The notes under the pieces were generated by a model. The model saw only the letters and a list, made by a program, of their open reading frames with translations, did no database searches and had not been told where the DNA came from. A program made the translations under genes and the position numbers. Of a DNA stretch of 64,000 nucleotides, positions 1 through 9,676 are shown piece after piece. Each line of letters opens with the position of its first letter. Position 1 is the first letter of the stretch. This DNA is from DUZB01 sp964407525. Lineage in GTDB: Bacteria; Desulfobacterota; DSM-4660; Desulfatiglandales; Desulfatiglandaceae. The DNA is taken from contig CAYOWC010000002.1 of NCBI GenBank assembly GCA_964407525.1, positions 1 through 64,000 of the forward strand. Reading direction: 5' to 3'.

Positions 1-72
1 GATAGTACGTCGCACAAGGAAACCCGCAGTTTGACGCCGAGATTGCGGAAAAGGGTCATTTATGGATGGAAA

Positions 73-828
73 CTAACTGGCCAGCTTGCTGATAGAACCC
101 CATTCCGTGGAAAGATCCTTGAGAGATCTTCCGATCTTCTTAAGGGCCATTTTCCTGTTCATACCACTCTGCAAAGCGTCTGCTTTGGCATAGATATAGT
201 AATCCTTGGGTTCGGAGGCCAACAGATAAAAGACCCTGAGGTCTTCAAGGCCGGTGAGCGTGGCCTTGGGAAATCTGGAATTGACCTCGTCCAACCGTTT
301 CTTGCTCAGGGCAACCATCTTGTTCCTGTCTCCAAAGTTCATGGCCCCTGTAGGGCAGGTCTTGACGCAGGCCGGCAAAAGCCCGTTATGAACCCTGTCA
401 ACACACATGGTGCACTTGGAGAGATACCCTGCCCCCTCCTGAGCCCGCGGTATGTTGAAAGGACATGCTTCAATCACTGTCTCCGCCTTCATCTTTTTGA
501 GCTTATCTGTGTACAAGACGGCACCGGACTGGCTGTCTATGATAATGCCACCCGGAGCTTCGTCATCTGCTGTCTCTTTGCAGGGAGGTTCCACACAATG
601 TCTGCACTGGTCTGGAAAGAAATACCACACCGGTTTACCGTTTGGAGCCATATGCTCTTCGAAACGGACCACTTTATAGGTGTCAAATGATAGATCCCTG
701 GGGTTCTGCATACTTCCCCAGTTCTGGGTCTTCGTAGCAGGCAATTGATTCCATTGCTTGCAGGCAATCTGACAACCTCTACATGCGGTGCACACCGTAG
801 TATCAATAAAAAAAGCTTTTCCGCTCAT
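73..828 (-). CDS. fdhB: Formate dehydrogenase, iron-sulfur (beta) subunit
   Basis: This 251-residue ferredoxin-type subunit carries electrons from the molybdenum/tungsten formate dehydrogenase alpha subunit to a carrier. Four cysteine groups are visible: CTACRGCQIAC at residues 13-23, CRHCVEPPC near 75, CPFNIP near 122 and CTMCVDRVHNGLLPACVKTC near 138-157, enough for four [4Fe-4S] clusters as in the FdnH/HybA family. There is no hydrophobic C-terminal helix, unlike membrane-anchored FdnH, so a soluble FdhAB-type enzyme acting outside the membrane is more likely; export would depend on the Tat signal of the alpha subunit. The start has a near-perfect Shine-Dalgarno (AAAGGAGGTGAT) and follows the fdhA stop by 13 bases, so the two are one transcript. 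Confidence 0.93.
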   Translation of the reverse strand: MSGKAFFIDTTVCTACRGCQIACKQWNQLPATKTQNWGSMQNPRDLSFDTYKVVRFEEHMAPNGKPVWYFFPDQCRHCVEPPCKETADDEAPGGIIIDSQSGAVLYTDKLKKMKAETVIEACPFNIPRAQEGAGYLSKCTMCVDRVHNGLLPACVKTCPTGAMNFGDRNKMVALSKKRLDEVNSRFPKATLTGLEDLRVFYLLASEPKDYYIYAKADALQSGMNRKMALKKIGRSLKDLSTEWGSISKLAS

Positions 829-841
829 CAGATCACCTCCT

Positions 842-3800
842 TTATCCCTTTCTCACATTGACCATGAAGGCCTTGGTTTCAGGAATCCTGGTATTGGGAT
901 CGCCCGCTGATGGTGTCAACAGGTTGGCGGAATCACCGCCATCTTTGGGATATACCCATCCATAATGGTATGGTAGCCCTACCTGATGGACGGTACTGCC
1001 CTGGACCTGAAATGGCCTCAGACGGATGGTCACCACTGCGACGGCTTCCACCTTGCCACGGGCCGATTCTACAACGACCTTGTCCCCATTATTGATCCCT
1101 TTCAACTTGCCCAATTCTTTGCTCATTTCCACAAAGAGCTGGGGTTCAGCCTCTAACAGCCACGGCTGCCATCGGGTCATAACGCCGGTCTGCCAGTGTT
1201 CGCACACCCTGTACGTTGACCCTACAAAAGGATATTTTGGATCGCAGGACTTGTAAATATCCATGTTTGTGCTGTAAATGACGGCCACAGGACTGACAAG
1301 CTGGTTGGAAAAAGGGTTTTTGTTCACAGGACACTCGATTGGCTCATAGTGTTCTGAGAAAGGCCCGTCCGCCCTTCCCGGTCCAAAGACGTGGGCATGC
1401 CCTTCCGGTTTCATGATAAAAGGATACTTGGTCTTGGGGTTGGGGGTACCATCCGCATTGAGCATAGGAGGCCATCCACCATCCGGAACATCACCAACCC
1501 AACCTCCTTTTCCCCCCTTTGCATTCGGGTCCCAGGCAATGACCGGATGCTCTTTGTCCCAGGGCTTTCCGTATTTGTCCACGGACGCACGGTTGTAGAT
1601 AATTCGCCGGTTGACCGGCCAGCACCAGGCCCATCCGAGGTTTAGCCCTATACCCGACTTTTCCTTTTTGCGTCTCGCTGCCATATTTCCTTTGTTCGTA
1701 TAGGAGTTGCAATACAGCCAGTTGGCACTGCTGGTAGAACCATCGGCCTGAAGATAGGCAAAACTCGGTACAAGATCTCCCTTCTTAAAATGCTTCCCTT
1801 TTACACTGATATCCCGCAGAAAATACCCGTTGATCTCCTTTGCCATCTTATGTGAATCAAACTCGCCATGTGTGGCGTAATCCCACTTCAGGTTGACAAT
1901 AGGATCCGGGTAAACCTCCTTCTCTTTTTCTTTGTAGAGATATTGCAGCTCCTCCCCCAATTTCATCAAAATCTGTCCATCAGGCCAAGCCTGTGCAGGA
2001 GGATTGGCGGCTTTGTAACGCCACTGCATCCACCGCCCGCTGTTGGTAATGGACCCTTCCTTTTCCACTGAAGTTGCACACGGGAGCATGAAAACCTCTG
2101 TCCTTATTTTTTTGGGATCCATGCCCGGCCCTTTCCAGAAAGAACCGGTCTCATTGTCAAAAATATTGACATTGACCATCCAGTCCAATTTTGCAAGCCC
2201 GACCCTCGTTTTGTTGGCATTGGCCCCGGAGGCAGCGGGGTTCTGACCCCAGGAAAAGAAGCCGGTAAATTGTCCTCTGTACATGGCATCAAAAAGATCA
2301 AGCCATGAATAGGTCTTTCCATCCTCCAGTTTGGGAAGCCAGTCGTACCCGAAATCATTGGCTTTTGTAGCCTTGCTTCCAAAAAACGACTTAAGCAGGC
2401 TGACACTGTATTTGGGATAATTTCCCCACCAGTTGGCACTCAAAGGATCGTTGGTTTTTGGTGTGAATTTCTCGTTGTAGGCAGCCAGGGTTTGGAGGGA
2501 GGCATTGGGGGTTTTCAAATATCCTGGCCAGATGTGGTAAAGAATACAATGATCGGTGGACCCCTGCACATTGGATTCACCCCTCAGTGCGTTAACCCCG
2601 CCACCGGCCACACCCATATTCCCCAAGAGCAACTGGATAATGGCCATAGTCCTGATATTCTGTACGCCTACCGTATGCTGGGTCCAGCCCATCGCATACA
2701 TGATAGTCCCGGCCTTTCCCTGCCGGCCTGTGGCGGAATACATTTTGTATACCTTCTGGAGGTCTTCCCGCGGAGTTCCTGTTATGCTTGAAACTGTTTC
2801 CAGATCATAACGGCTATAGTGTTTTTTGATCAGTTGAAAAACACAACGGGGGTCCTGTAACGTGCGATCTCTTTTCGATACCCCATTTGCGTCTTTGGAA
2901 AAGGCCCATTGACTCTTGTCGTATTCCTTTTTATCTGGATCGTAACCGGAAAACAAGCCATCTTTAAAGTCATAACTGTCGGTTACAAGGAATGCCGCAT
3001 TGGTATACTCCGCCACATACTCTTTAAAGTATTTGTGGTTATCGAGAATGTATTTAATCATTCCTCCAAGGAAGGCGATATCTGTCCCTGACCTGAGGGC
3101 GGTGTAAAAATCCGCCTTTGATGATGTGCGGGTAAAGCGAGGATCAACGCTGAGCAGTTTGCCGCCCCGCTTCATGGCCTCGGTCACCCATTTGAAAGAG
3201 ACAGGATGATTTTCGGCCGGATTGGAACCCATAATGAGGATACAATCACTGTTCCGGATGTCGATCCAGTGATTGGTCATTGCACCACGTCCGAACGACT
3301 CTGCCAGAGCCGCAACAGTAGCGCTGTGTCAGATACGGGCCTGGTGCTCAATATAAACCAGGCCGAGGGACCGCATCAGGGCCTGAATCATCCAACACTC
3401 CTCGTTGTCAAGGGCGGCGCTTCCAACACTGGCAATCCCGTTTGTGCGGTTGACCACCTGCCCCTTGGCGTTTTTGTGTTCAAAACTGGCATCCCGGCTC
3501 TTTTTGACCCTTTTTGCGATGGTCGAGAGCGCCCAATCCCAGGATACTTTTTGCCATTTGTCACTGTAAGGAGCCCGATACAGTGGAGTAGTCAGTCTCC
3601 TGTCATTGTTGACCAATTGACTCAGGGCTGCTCCCTTGGCACAGAGGCTCCCTTCATTCACGGGATGATCAGGGTCTCCCTCAATATTGATAATTTTTCC
3701 TGCTCCTGATTCTCCCGTGCTGCAGATGACGCCGCAGCCAACTGCACAATAACAGCATATGCTGGTGGTCTCTTTCGCAAAGCGAAGTTTCAATGTCTGC

Positions 3801-3904
3801 GCATGCGATTTGATTGGCTTCAAATTAAGGCCCAACCCGAGAATCGCAGCGCCTGCAGCAGAAGTCCCTGTGATTTTAAAGAAATCACGACGCGTAACGT
3901 TCAT
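842..3904 (-). CDS. fdhA: Formate dehydrogenase alpha subunit, selenoprotein (UGA = Sec)
   Basis: This is the catalytic subunit (formate to CO2 plus two electrons), about 1020 residues when the in-frame TGA at 3329-3331 is read as selenocysteine (residue 192). The two halves lie in the same frame, and the context around the TGA, QARI-Sec-HSATVAALAESFGRG, is the active-site signature of Sec-containing formate dehydrogenases. The N-terminus has a Tat signal (TRRDFFK at 4-10), followed by a CX2CX3C cluster site at 50-57 completed by Cys88. The rest is a molybdopterin oxidoreductase with its C-terminal dinucleotide-binding domain (GDKVVVESARGKVEAVAVVT region). I chose the ATG at 3904 because GGAGG lies just upstream; an ATG 13 codons earlier is less likely. 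The length is normal for the family. A simple ORF caller would split the gene and lose the Sec. Confidence 0.95.
3301..3331 (-). promoter_or_regulatory. Selenocysteine UGA codon and candidate bacterial SECIS hairpin
   Basis: The in-frame TGA of fdhA is at 3331-3329. Ten bases further along the mRNA, at 3318-3301, the sequence CUGUUG-CGGCUC-UGGCAG can fold into a six-pair stem (including G-U pairs) with a small G/U-containing loop. Bacterial SECIS elements sit directly 3' of the UGA inside the coding sequence, so the position fits. The fold was judged by eye only. The selA/selB/selC/selD genes that would be needed are not in this window. Confidence 0.6.
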
Positions 3905-3923
3905 ACCTCCTCCTTTCTTTTCG

Positions 3924-4751
3924 CTACTTAAACCCATTCTCAAGGGCCAGCAGATCTAAATAAATTGTAGCCAGATTCTCCAGTTCCAGGGGCGCGATTT
4001 CTTCAAAAGTTTTTTTGTCGATTGTCTTGAGATATCTCATACATTCCCGGCAGAAATAGACCCGAAGCCCTTCTTTCTCTTCAGCCTCAAAGTAACCCAG
4101 TTGTTCCTGATTCAGCGTGTTGCAGAAAGGGCACTTGATCCGTGAATAGGGCCATTCCTCGCCACAAAGTTCGCAGTGGAGATATCTCTTGCCGGTCTTT
4201 GCAAAATAGGCCATGTCCGGCTGCGAGCCGCACAGGGGACAATAGCCGTGGTCCCATCCCGTTTTGACTATGTCTCCTTTCAATGTATCACGAAGAAGAT
4301 GCATTGAAGGCCTCAAAGCAATTTGTCCGAGAAAAAGGAGTGCCTTTGCACCCAGGTCAACCCCTTCTGCAATCTGTGATAGCGACTTGTCATCCTGCCT
4401 CAAAATACCCCTGAATAGACGCCCGGTCCATTCGCTGTCAGCCTCTGCAGCTTTGAGCGCCATTTTCAGCCCCTCCGCATCATTTCTGTCCGTTTGGCCC
4501 AGATGTACCAGGATTTTTTTTAGGAGACCGGACGCAGTAATAAAATCGATAGGTAAATCCTCTCTGGAAAAGATCGGAAACCCTTCCTTCTGCTGGGTGT
4601 TTCTTGCCTCTTTTCCAACTTGAATCGGCTTGATACAGGGCGTTTCCTGATCCATGAGAAGGGCCAGTTCTCGAAAAGGGGCCAGGGCGGCTTTAGAAGC
4701 AGGTCTCTGTAAAATCAACCGATCAATATGCGGTATGATATTTCGGCCCAT
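3924..4751 (-). CDS. fdhE: Formate dehydrogenase accessory protein FdhE
   Basis: This 275-residue protein has the four rubredoxin-like CXXC pairs that define FdhE: CPLC at 171-174, CELC at 193-196, CPFC at 207-210 and CREC at 234-237. FdhE family proteins bind iron and are needed for maturation of respiratory formate dehydrogenases at the cytoplasmic side before Tat export. The gene is first in the fdhE-fdhA-fdhB run, 19 bases before the fdhA start, which matches an assembly factor made with its client. The start ATG is preceded by GAGGATAG. No clear promoter was recognised in the roughly 70 bases upstream. Confidence 0.92.
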   Translation of the reverse strand: MGRNIIPHIDRLILQRPASKAALAPFRELALLMDQETPCIKPIQVGKEARNTQQKEGFPIFSREDLPIDFITASGLLKKILVHLGQTDRNDAEGLKMALKAAEADSEWTGRLFRGILRQDDKSLSQIAEGVDLGAKALLFLGQIALRPSMHLLRDTLKGDIVKTGWDHGYCPLCGSQPDMAYFAKTGKRYLHCELCGEEWPYSRIKCPFCNTLNQEQLGYFEAEEKEGLRVYFCRECMRYLKTIDKKTFEEIAPLELENLATIYLDLLALENGFK

Positions 4752-4942
4752 ATGCTATCCTCATCTCTATGTGGTTTGCTAGTTTCCGGGGCTTCACTCA
4801 ATCGTAGTAGTCAGGATAGAAGAACCCCCTTTTTAAAGTCAAGCAGCAATTCTCATTAAAACCAAATTGTAGCATCCAAGCCTTTCTCCTTAACCACGAA
4901 GCAGGGAGGCTGGCTAACTCACCGAATCGGGTCGTCAGCCAC

Positions 4943-5635
4943 ATGATCAACGTCGTGGACCTTTTCCAGTTGTTTGGCGAGATTGCTGGATTGGATGTAC
5001 GTAAAGAAGTGCCGAGTTCTCACATTCTCGACTCGGAGCCCGTGCTGCCATATCTGACCAATCCTGATCAAGAAAGCATTCGCACCAGCAATTTCACCCA
5101 GACATCCGACAACATCCGCGCTACAGGCACTGTTATTCCACCCTGTGTAATCGAAGAGTTCAAAACATGCGTCCAGCTCTTTACCCAGGAAGATCTCGAG
5201 ATCCTGCCCCTTTACCAGAATGCCATTCGCGATGAGGATTTCAAACTGGTCGTAAGGGAACTTCAGCTTTGCCCGGAGACGCACACGTCTAGGGAATTTT
5301 ACATGATCAACGAACTGCCGACAGACCCTATGCTGGATCAGCACGATCTGCTTGACGGCAAGGGGCTCGAAGGGTTGAGCTTACTCAACGAGAATGAGAG
5401 ACGTCACTTCGAAGCTCTTTTTTCTGAAATGAACGAGATCCTGAACTCAGAGCCTGATTGTCCGGGAGACGGCAACCTCGATAAATTCGTCAATATAAAA
5501 GATATCCAGAATTGGGAAATACTTGCCGAAGATTGGGGGCAATCGAGTGTCTACGACTTCAACTTTGATGGACTGACCAGCGACCCAGACCTGTCGATCA
5601 TTTCTCAAAACTTCGGGAGCAGGTGTCTGAATTAG
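4943..5635 (+). pseudogene. 5'-truncated sulfatase-like remnant with dockerin-like tail
   Basis: The reading frame is open without a start codon from about 4820. The protein-like part begins near 4900 (RLANSPNRVVSHMINVVDLF) and resembles the C-terminal part of alkaline-phosphatase-superfamily sulfatases, where a V-D-L-F...AG segment is typical. The N-terminal catalytic two thirds, with the formylglycine site, are absent. The last 50 or so residues (GDGNL..., then FNFDGLTSDPDLSII) look like a duplicated calcium-binding dockerin-type segment. There is no Shine-Dalgarno before the first ATG at 4943. I read this as the remains of a larger secreted enzyme; the sulfatase assignment is tentative, the truncation less so. 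Confidence 0.5.
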
Positions 5636-6237
5636 GCCTTAAGAAGTTCCCATGGGTATTTCAATGTATACATGGAGCAAGGAAACGAGTAAAGCGAAGA
5701 TCTTTGGATGGAGAACCTGATCTACAGGACAAGCTCTATACGATCACTCATAAGTGGCATACGGATGGCGCAAAGGATATTATCGGAAAATGCTTTGAAA
5801 ACATGCTGTACAACGCCGCTGATCCGGCCAACCCTCTGCCAATAACCGTTGACGGTTTGAATGCCCTCCTGGATAGCTCACGGTTAGTGGGCCCCGAAAT
5901 AATTGGCTGGAAACCCATGAATCATTTCCGCACTACCTGCCTGTCCAAAGCCGGGATTGTTGGACCACCACCATTGTACTTTCCACTTTTTATAGGTTTC
6001 AATGTATTTTCTGATATTTATGTGCCACCGGGGCGCTCGTACCCATGGAATAGATGGCTGCAATATGGCGATGGCGTTGGCCCTGATCCCCAGCAAGACG
6101 AGTGGTTCCTGTTCGATGAATGGAACAGCGAACCGGATGACATCAAACTGCCCTGTCAATGCGAGGAGGATAGTATAAAACTAGTGAAGGTACAAATGAC
6201 GCCCTGCAGTAACCTCCTTCCAAAATCAGAAGATTGA
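5623..6237 (+). CDS. Hypothetical protein, possibly part of a decayed locus
   Basis: An open frame of 204 codons starts with GTG inside the last codons of the sulfatase-like remnant and shifts frame. I do not recognise the family. The composition is protein-like and rich in W, P and acidic residues near the end (WFLFDEWNSEPDD), with no signal peptide, transmembrane helix or known motif. There is no convincing ribosome-binding site, and the only internal Met is more than 70 residues in. It may be a separate small gene, or a piece of a neighbouring gene whose frame was lost. Its 3' end abuts the broken transposase fragment on the other strand, which supports general decay here. Confidence 0.35.
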   Translation: MSELGLKKFPWVFQCIHGARKRVKRRSLDGEPDLQDKLYTITHKWHTDGAKDIIGKCFENMLYNAADPANPLPITVDGLNALLDSSRLVGPEIIGWKPMNHFRTTCLSKAGIVGPPPLYFPLFIGFNVFSDIYVPPGRSYPWNRWLQYGDGVGPDPQQDEWFLFDEWNSEPDDIKLPCQCEEDSIKLVKVQMTPCSNLLPKSED

Positions 6238-6392
6238 GAGGTTTGTGTGTCAGGCATTGCATGGCCTTCATGCATTTCTATCCCTTTTTCACGGGAGAGA
6301 TCCCTTATGATACCACCGACCAACTCATAATAGGCCGCTGTCAGCCTGCTGTTCATCTTAAAGGACTTGTATTCTTTCCAGTTGTCTCCCAT
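6237..6392 (-). pseudogene. IS200/IS605-type TnpA transposase fragment
   Basis: About 50 codons read KEYKS..., then IIRDLSREKGIEMHEGHAMPD. This resembles the region just before the HUH catalytic motif of Y1 transposases of the IS200/IS605 family, where GH-x-MPDHVH is usual. The reading breaks directly after MPD, so the HVH metal-binding residues and the catalytic tyrosine are missing, and the segment before IIRDL looks internally deleted. It is a dead scar, next to other broken genes between 4.8 and 6.9 kb. Assigned from short motifs only. Confidence 0.5.
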
Positions 6393-6439
6393 TATGGCAC
6401 CATTCCTGAACTTTTTTGCGTCTTGCGGCGGTTTGGCAC

Positions 6440-6799
6440 TCAGGTGATCAGGTTTTCATGGATCAAACTCTCATAAGGAATGTCCATACCGTGATGCAAT
6501 TTAACAATTTGTTTCAACGAAAGAGTCCTTTTGCGATTCAGCACTTCGCTTACCCGACTCTTAGGGCCAATAAATTGTTCAAGATCTTTTCTCCTGAAAT
6601 CCATCTGTTCCATCCTGAAAAGAATGGCCTCCACTGGATCAGAAGGCGGCATCGGGTAATATTTATCTTCGTAAGCCTTCACCAAAATCATCAACACATC
6701 CAGTTCGTCGCCATCTGGCGTACCAATTTCCGCCCCCCAAATCACATCAATACGTTTCAATGCCTCATCATAAGTTTTTTCATCTCGAATCGGTTTAAC
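6440..6799 (-). CDS. HigA-type helix-turn-helix antitoxin, without an obvious toxin
   Basis: The product is 119 residues. The C-terminal half (DPVEAILFRMEQM...KDLEQFIGPKSRVSEVLNRKR) is the Xre-like helix-turn-helix of the HigA antitoxin family, and the N-terminal half is the usual acidic helical region. The ATG at 6799 is preceded by AAAGGAG 11 bases upstream; a longer frame to 6865 lacks a signal. In higBA modules the toxin gene lies just upstream. Here the 370 bases upstream (6866-7242) hold no RelE/HigB-like frame, only repeat fragments. It is either an orphan antitoxin that has lost its toxin or a stand-alone regulator. Confidence 0.7.
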   Translation of the reverse strand, partial: VKPIRDEKTYDEALKRIDVIWGAEIGTPDGDELDVLMILVKAYEDKYYPMPPSDPVEAILFRMEQMDFRRKDLEQFIGPKSRVSEVLNRKRTLSLKQIVKLHHGMDIPYESLIHENLIT

Positions 6800-6922
6800 C
6801 ATGGCTATTTTATCTCCTTTAATTATCATAGCGTTCCCGATTCGGTAACGCAAGATTTCTTTCACGCTATTTTTAAAAATCTGGTTGTGTCCCGTCTTCG
6901 TAAAGTGGTGTATTTCCTCTAT

Positions 6923-6943
6923 CTCAACTACTCGACCACTTAA
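6923..6943. repeat. Fragment of palindromic element B
   Basis: CTCAACTACTCGACCACTTAA matches, apart from one or two bases, the inner part of the right arm of the 207-bp palindromic element at 30259-30465. No full copy is visible here. The surrounding gene-free stretch 6866-7242 otherwise holds only the REP-like hairpin at 7085. Confidence 0.5.
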
Positions 6944-7084
6944 CTAGTGACGATCCATTAATGTAGTTTTGGGCGCTGTGGGTTTCCAAATTGAATAAAT
7001 GGATGGACACCAAATGGCTTTTTTCCAGCTGGCGCCCCCGCTCATATGAAACTACCCTGGTTGCTTGTTACTCGTTGCTGGTTC

Positions 7085-7116
7085 CCTCGTTCCCATGCTC
7101 CAGCGTGGGAATGCAT
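7085..7116. repeat. REP-like hairpin repeat, copy 1
   Basis: CCTCGTTCCCATGCT followed by a complementary GCGTGGGAATGCAT forms a hairpin (TTCCCATGC pairing with GCGTGGGAA). An almost identical copy lies at 18275-18306, differing in one base at the loop. The following 56 bases (7117-7172, GTTTCTTTCTCGATC...CAGAGGTGCGGCTC) are also partly shared with 18378-18430. Hairpins of this type are widespread intergenic repeats in proteobacteria. Confidence 0.7.
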
Positions 7117-7242
7117 AGTTTCTTTCTCGATCAGACTGACCATCTTTCCCGATCAGAGGTGCGGCTCATAAGGAAAATACCAACTAAAAACAACGTCAGT
7201 GTAAATTTAACCATGAAGGGCAGGAAGAGCAAGAATGGTGGA

Positions 7243-8943
7243 TTATACTTCATAGTTTTCAAGAGACTCAAAACCTTTTCTCATCGATTTAAATACCGTT
7301 GCGCACAGGATGGCTATTACCCCGGTAAAGGATGCCATAATAAAAACCCACTGTCCCCAGGAAATCCCCACCCCTTTCTTCTGCGCCATGAAGATCACGT
7401 AGACCGGCCACGCCTCAATGAGAATAATAACCCCTGTCAAAACAGCGCTCGCAATCATATAGGACAGACCACCAAACCCCATGGAAACCTGTGCGATGTT
7501 TTCATGTTTAAATCTGGGGTAGACAGCGCCGAAGCCCATGGCCAGCGCAACGATACTGAAGGTTAAAAAAAGCATGGTGCCGGCGGACAGGATCATCATG
7601 GACGTGGTGACATTCAGGAAATAGTTCGTGAGAATAACCAGTGCTTCTCCAAGAATAAGCATGGGCGGAAGAAAAAGGAGGTATTTCCCCCACAGGTACC
7701 GCTTCATCCCTAGGGGAGAGGTGCGAATGATCCAGTATGCCCTTCCCTCCGCGCTCACGGCGGTGAAAACAAAGCGGGAGCAGACCGCGGAAAGGACAAA
7801 TCCCGCAAGCCCAAGATTCAGGAAAGCAAGTTCGTTCTGCAGAAAATCCAAAGGGATGGGGCTTTTATGAAGGGGAAGCACACTGAAATTATACACATAA
7901 ACTACTACGAGAGCCCCCAGAAGAAGGAGCTGCGTCCACTGGGTGTTATCCCTGAAAAAGACCTTGATATCCTTGGAAACAATTGCGCCGACATCGTTTC
8001 CGAAAGGCCTTGCGCAGGCCCGGGCCACAAACTCGAGCACTCTTTTCCCTCCGGAACGTCTCTTTCTGGCTTCCCTCGATTTTGAAAACCCGGAAAAATA
8101 GACCAGACTTGCCGTCCAGATATTGATCACCATCACGGATACCGCAGTCGTCCAGGTAAGGAGTACTTCAAAAAGGTAGCCACCATCCATGGATGGTCGG
8201 AGGCTTCCCCAGATAGTCTCACTGATCCAACGCGTGGGAAGATAGGGGGAATCAGGAGCCTTCAACACGCCCATGTATTGAACAACAGAAAAAAAAGCTT
8301 CCGGGTCCACCAGTCTCTCCGGCCTCAGGAACCTGAACAGGAAGTATAGGGCGATAACCATTACAATAGAAAGCAGTAGAATAATATCCCTGGTTCGCTG
8401 GGCCGGGATAATGTGAACGAGGGCCATGGTCAGGAATATTCCGATCCCCGAAGCAATCATGGCCATGGCTGTAATCATGTGTAGGAATGTAAAATAGAAA
8501 CCGGGACCGGGGGCGTACACATAACCGTACGCGAAGAATACAGGCATGGAGAAAACAAGGATCATCCAGGTACTGTTCACAAAGGCGATGACTGAACGGG
8601 ACAGGAAAATCACTTCAATGGAGACGGGCGTTGAAAGACAGAGTTCAAGGTCATCGGAGAGATAGAGGTTGGACAGGGCTGAAATCACCCCGCTGAATAT
8701 GAGCAGGGAAAAAATCGTCAGGATAAGCATGGTGAGGAGGTAACGAGCTAACAGGTCTCCGATCATTTCTATGGATTGGAAATAGTTCAAGACGCGACAC
8801 GAAACCACGAACATGCCGATCCAGAACGCAATGCCTAATAACCCGATAAAGAAGGTTCTCTTTTTCCCGGAGCTTCCCGACCTGACCAGACGGTTCTTAA
8901 TGCCGGTCAGCCCGGGACTGAGAAGAAGAAAGAGATCTTTCAT
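7243..8943 (-). CDS. ABC transporter permease (ABC-2 type)
   Basis: This 566-residue integral membrane protein has about a dozen hydrophobic segments in two groups, roughly residues 30-210 and 325-560, separated by a hydrophilic stretch containing KSREARKRRSGGKR. It has no ATPase or binding domain of its own. Its 5' end overlaps the gene for the ABC ATPase, so the two should form an export-type transporter. The substrate cannot be told from the sequence. I placed the start at the ATG at 8943 (MKDLFLL), the second of two nearby ATGs. It is last in a three-gene run with the transglutaminase-like protein and the ATPase. Confidence 0.85.
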   Translation of the reverse strand: MKDLFLLLSPGLTGIKNRLVRSGSSGKKRTFFIGLLGIAFWIGMFVVSCRVLNYFQSIEMIGDLLARYLLTMLILTIFSLLIFSGVISALSNLYLSDDLELCLSTPVSIEVIFLSRSVIAFVNSTWMILVFSMPVFFAYGYVYAPGPGFYFTFLHMITAMAMIASGIGIFLTMALVHIIPAQRTRDIILLLSIVMVIALYFLFRFLRPERLVDPEAFFSVVQYMGVLKAPDSPYLPTRWISETIWGSLRPSMDGGYLFEVLLTWTTAVSVMVINIWTASLVYFSGFSKSREARKRRSGGKRVLEFVARACARPFGNDVGAIVSKDIKVFFRDNTQWTQLLLLGALVVVYVYNFSVLPLHKSPIPLDFLQNELAFLNLGLAGFVLSAVCSRFVFTAVSAEGRAYWIIRTSPLGMKRYLWGKYLLFLPPMLILGEALVILTNYFLNVTTSMMILSAGTMLFLTFSIVALAMGFGAVYPRFKHENIAQVSMGFGGLSYMIASAVLTGVIILIEAWPVYVIFMAQKKGVGISWGQWVFIMASFTGVIAILCATVFKSMRKGFESLENYEV

Positions 8944-9676
8944 GGGCAATCCTTTTTCCCTGTGTGAGGTTCAAAAAGAGGTCTTCCAGGTTTCCGTCCA
9001 CCCCTGCGTGCTGTCTCAGCATATCGGGGCTGCCGCAGGCAATAATCCGCCCTGCCTGGATGATCGCGATTTCTTCGCATACCTCTTCAGCCACATCTAG
9101 GGAGTGCGTCGACATGAAAAGCGTCGTCCCGGAAAGGGATTCTTCCCGAAAAATGTCTTTCACAAGCCGTGCGCCTCTCGGGTCCAGTCCCACCATGGGT
9201 TCATCCACGAGGAGAACTTTCGGCCGGTGAATGAGCGCAGAGCACATGACGAGGCGCTGCTTCATGCCATGGGAATAACTTTCAATCAACTCATCCCCCC
9301 AGTGCCTAAGGTCAAACAGATCGAGGAGCTTGTCTATCCTTCGCGTCAGATCAGCATTGGGGTCCAGCCCGTAGAGACCTGCTACAAAAGTTATGAACTC
9401 CAGTCCGGTCAGCTTTTCATAAATATAGGGTCTGTCCGGAATAAATCCGATGAGTCTTTTCACCAGCGACGGTTCCTTAGAAAGGCGGTGACCATGGATA
9501 ATGACATCCCCCTCTGTTGGTTTTAAGACACCAGCCATCATTCGGATAGTCGTTGTTTTTCCCGCGCCGTTGGGCCCCAGGAATCCGAATCGACTCCCCT
9601 CCCCTATGCTGAGGTTCACGTGGTCCACAGCGCGAATGTTTTTATATTTTTTTGTAAGGTTTTTCAGTTCAATCAT
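8897..9676 (-). CDS. ABC transporter ATP-binding protein
   Basis: This 259-residue ATPase has Walker A GPNGAGKT (34-41), a variant signature YSHGM (134-138) in place of LSGGQ, Walker B VLLVDEP (154-160) and a switch histidine in STHS. It belongs to the DRA/CcmA-like class that pairs with ABC-2 permeases and usually exports drugs, lipids or polysaccharide. The ATG at 9676 overlaps the end of the transglutaminase gene, and the 3' end overlaps the permease start by about 47 bases, so expression is translationally coupled. A TTG three codons earlier is in frame but less likely. Confidence 0.9.
   Translation of the reverse strand: MIELKNLTKKYKNIRAVDHVNLSIGEGSRFGFLGPNGAGKTTTIRMMAGVLKPTEGDVIIHGHRLSKEPSLVKRLIGFIPDRPYIYEKLTGLEFITFVAGLYGLDPNADLTRRIDKLLDLFDLRHWGDELIESYSHGMKQRLVMCSALIHRPKVLLVDEPMVGLDPRGARLVKDIFREESLSGTTLFMSTHSLDVAEEVCEEIAIIQAGRIIACGSPDMLRQHAGVDGNLEDLFLNLTQGKRIAHERSLSSSQSRADRH

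Noticed and set aside
1..59. Possible start of a further minus-strand gene after fdhB (ATG at 59).
   Set aside because: Only 19 codons are visible and there is no ribosome-binding site before the ATG, so it cannot be called.
6416..6943. 175-codon plus-strand frame over the HigA-type gene.
   Set aside because: The minus strand has a recognisable helix-turn-helix protein; the plus frame is A+T-driven and Phe/His-rich without a family.
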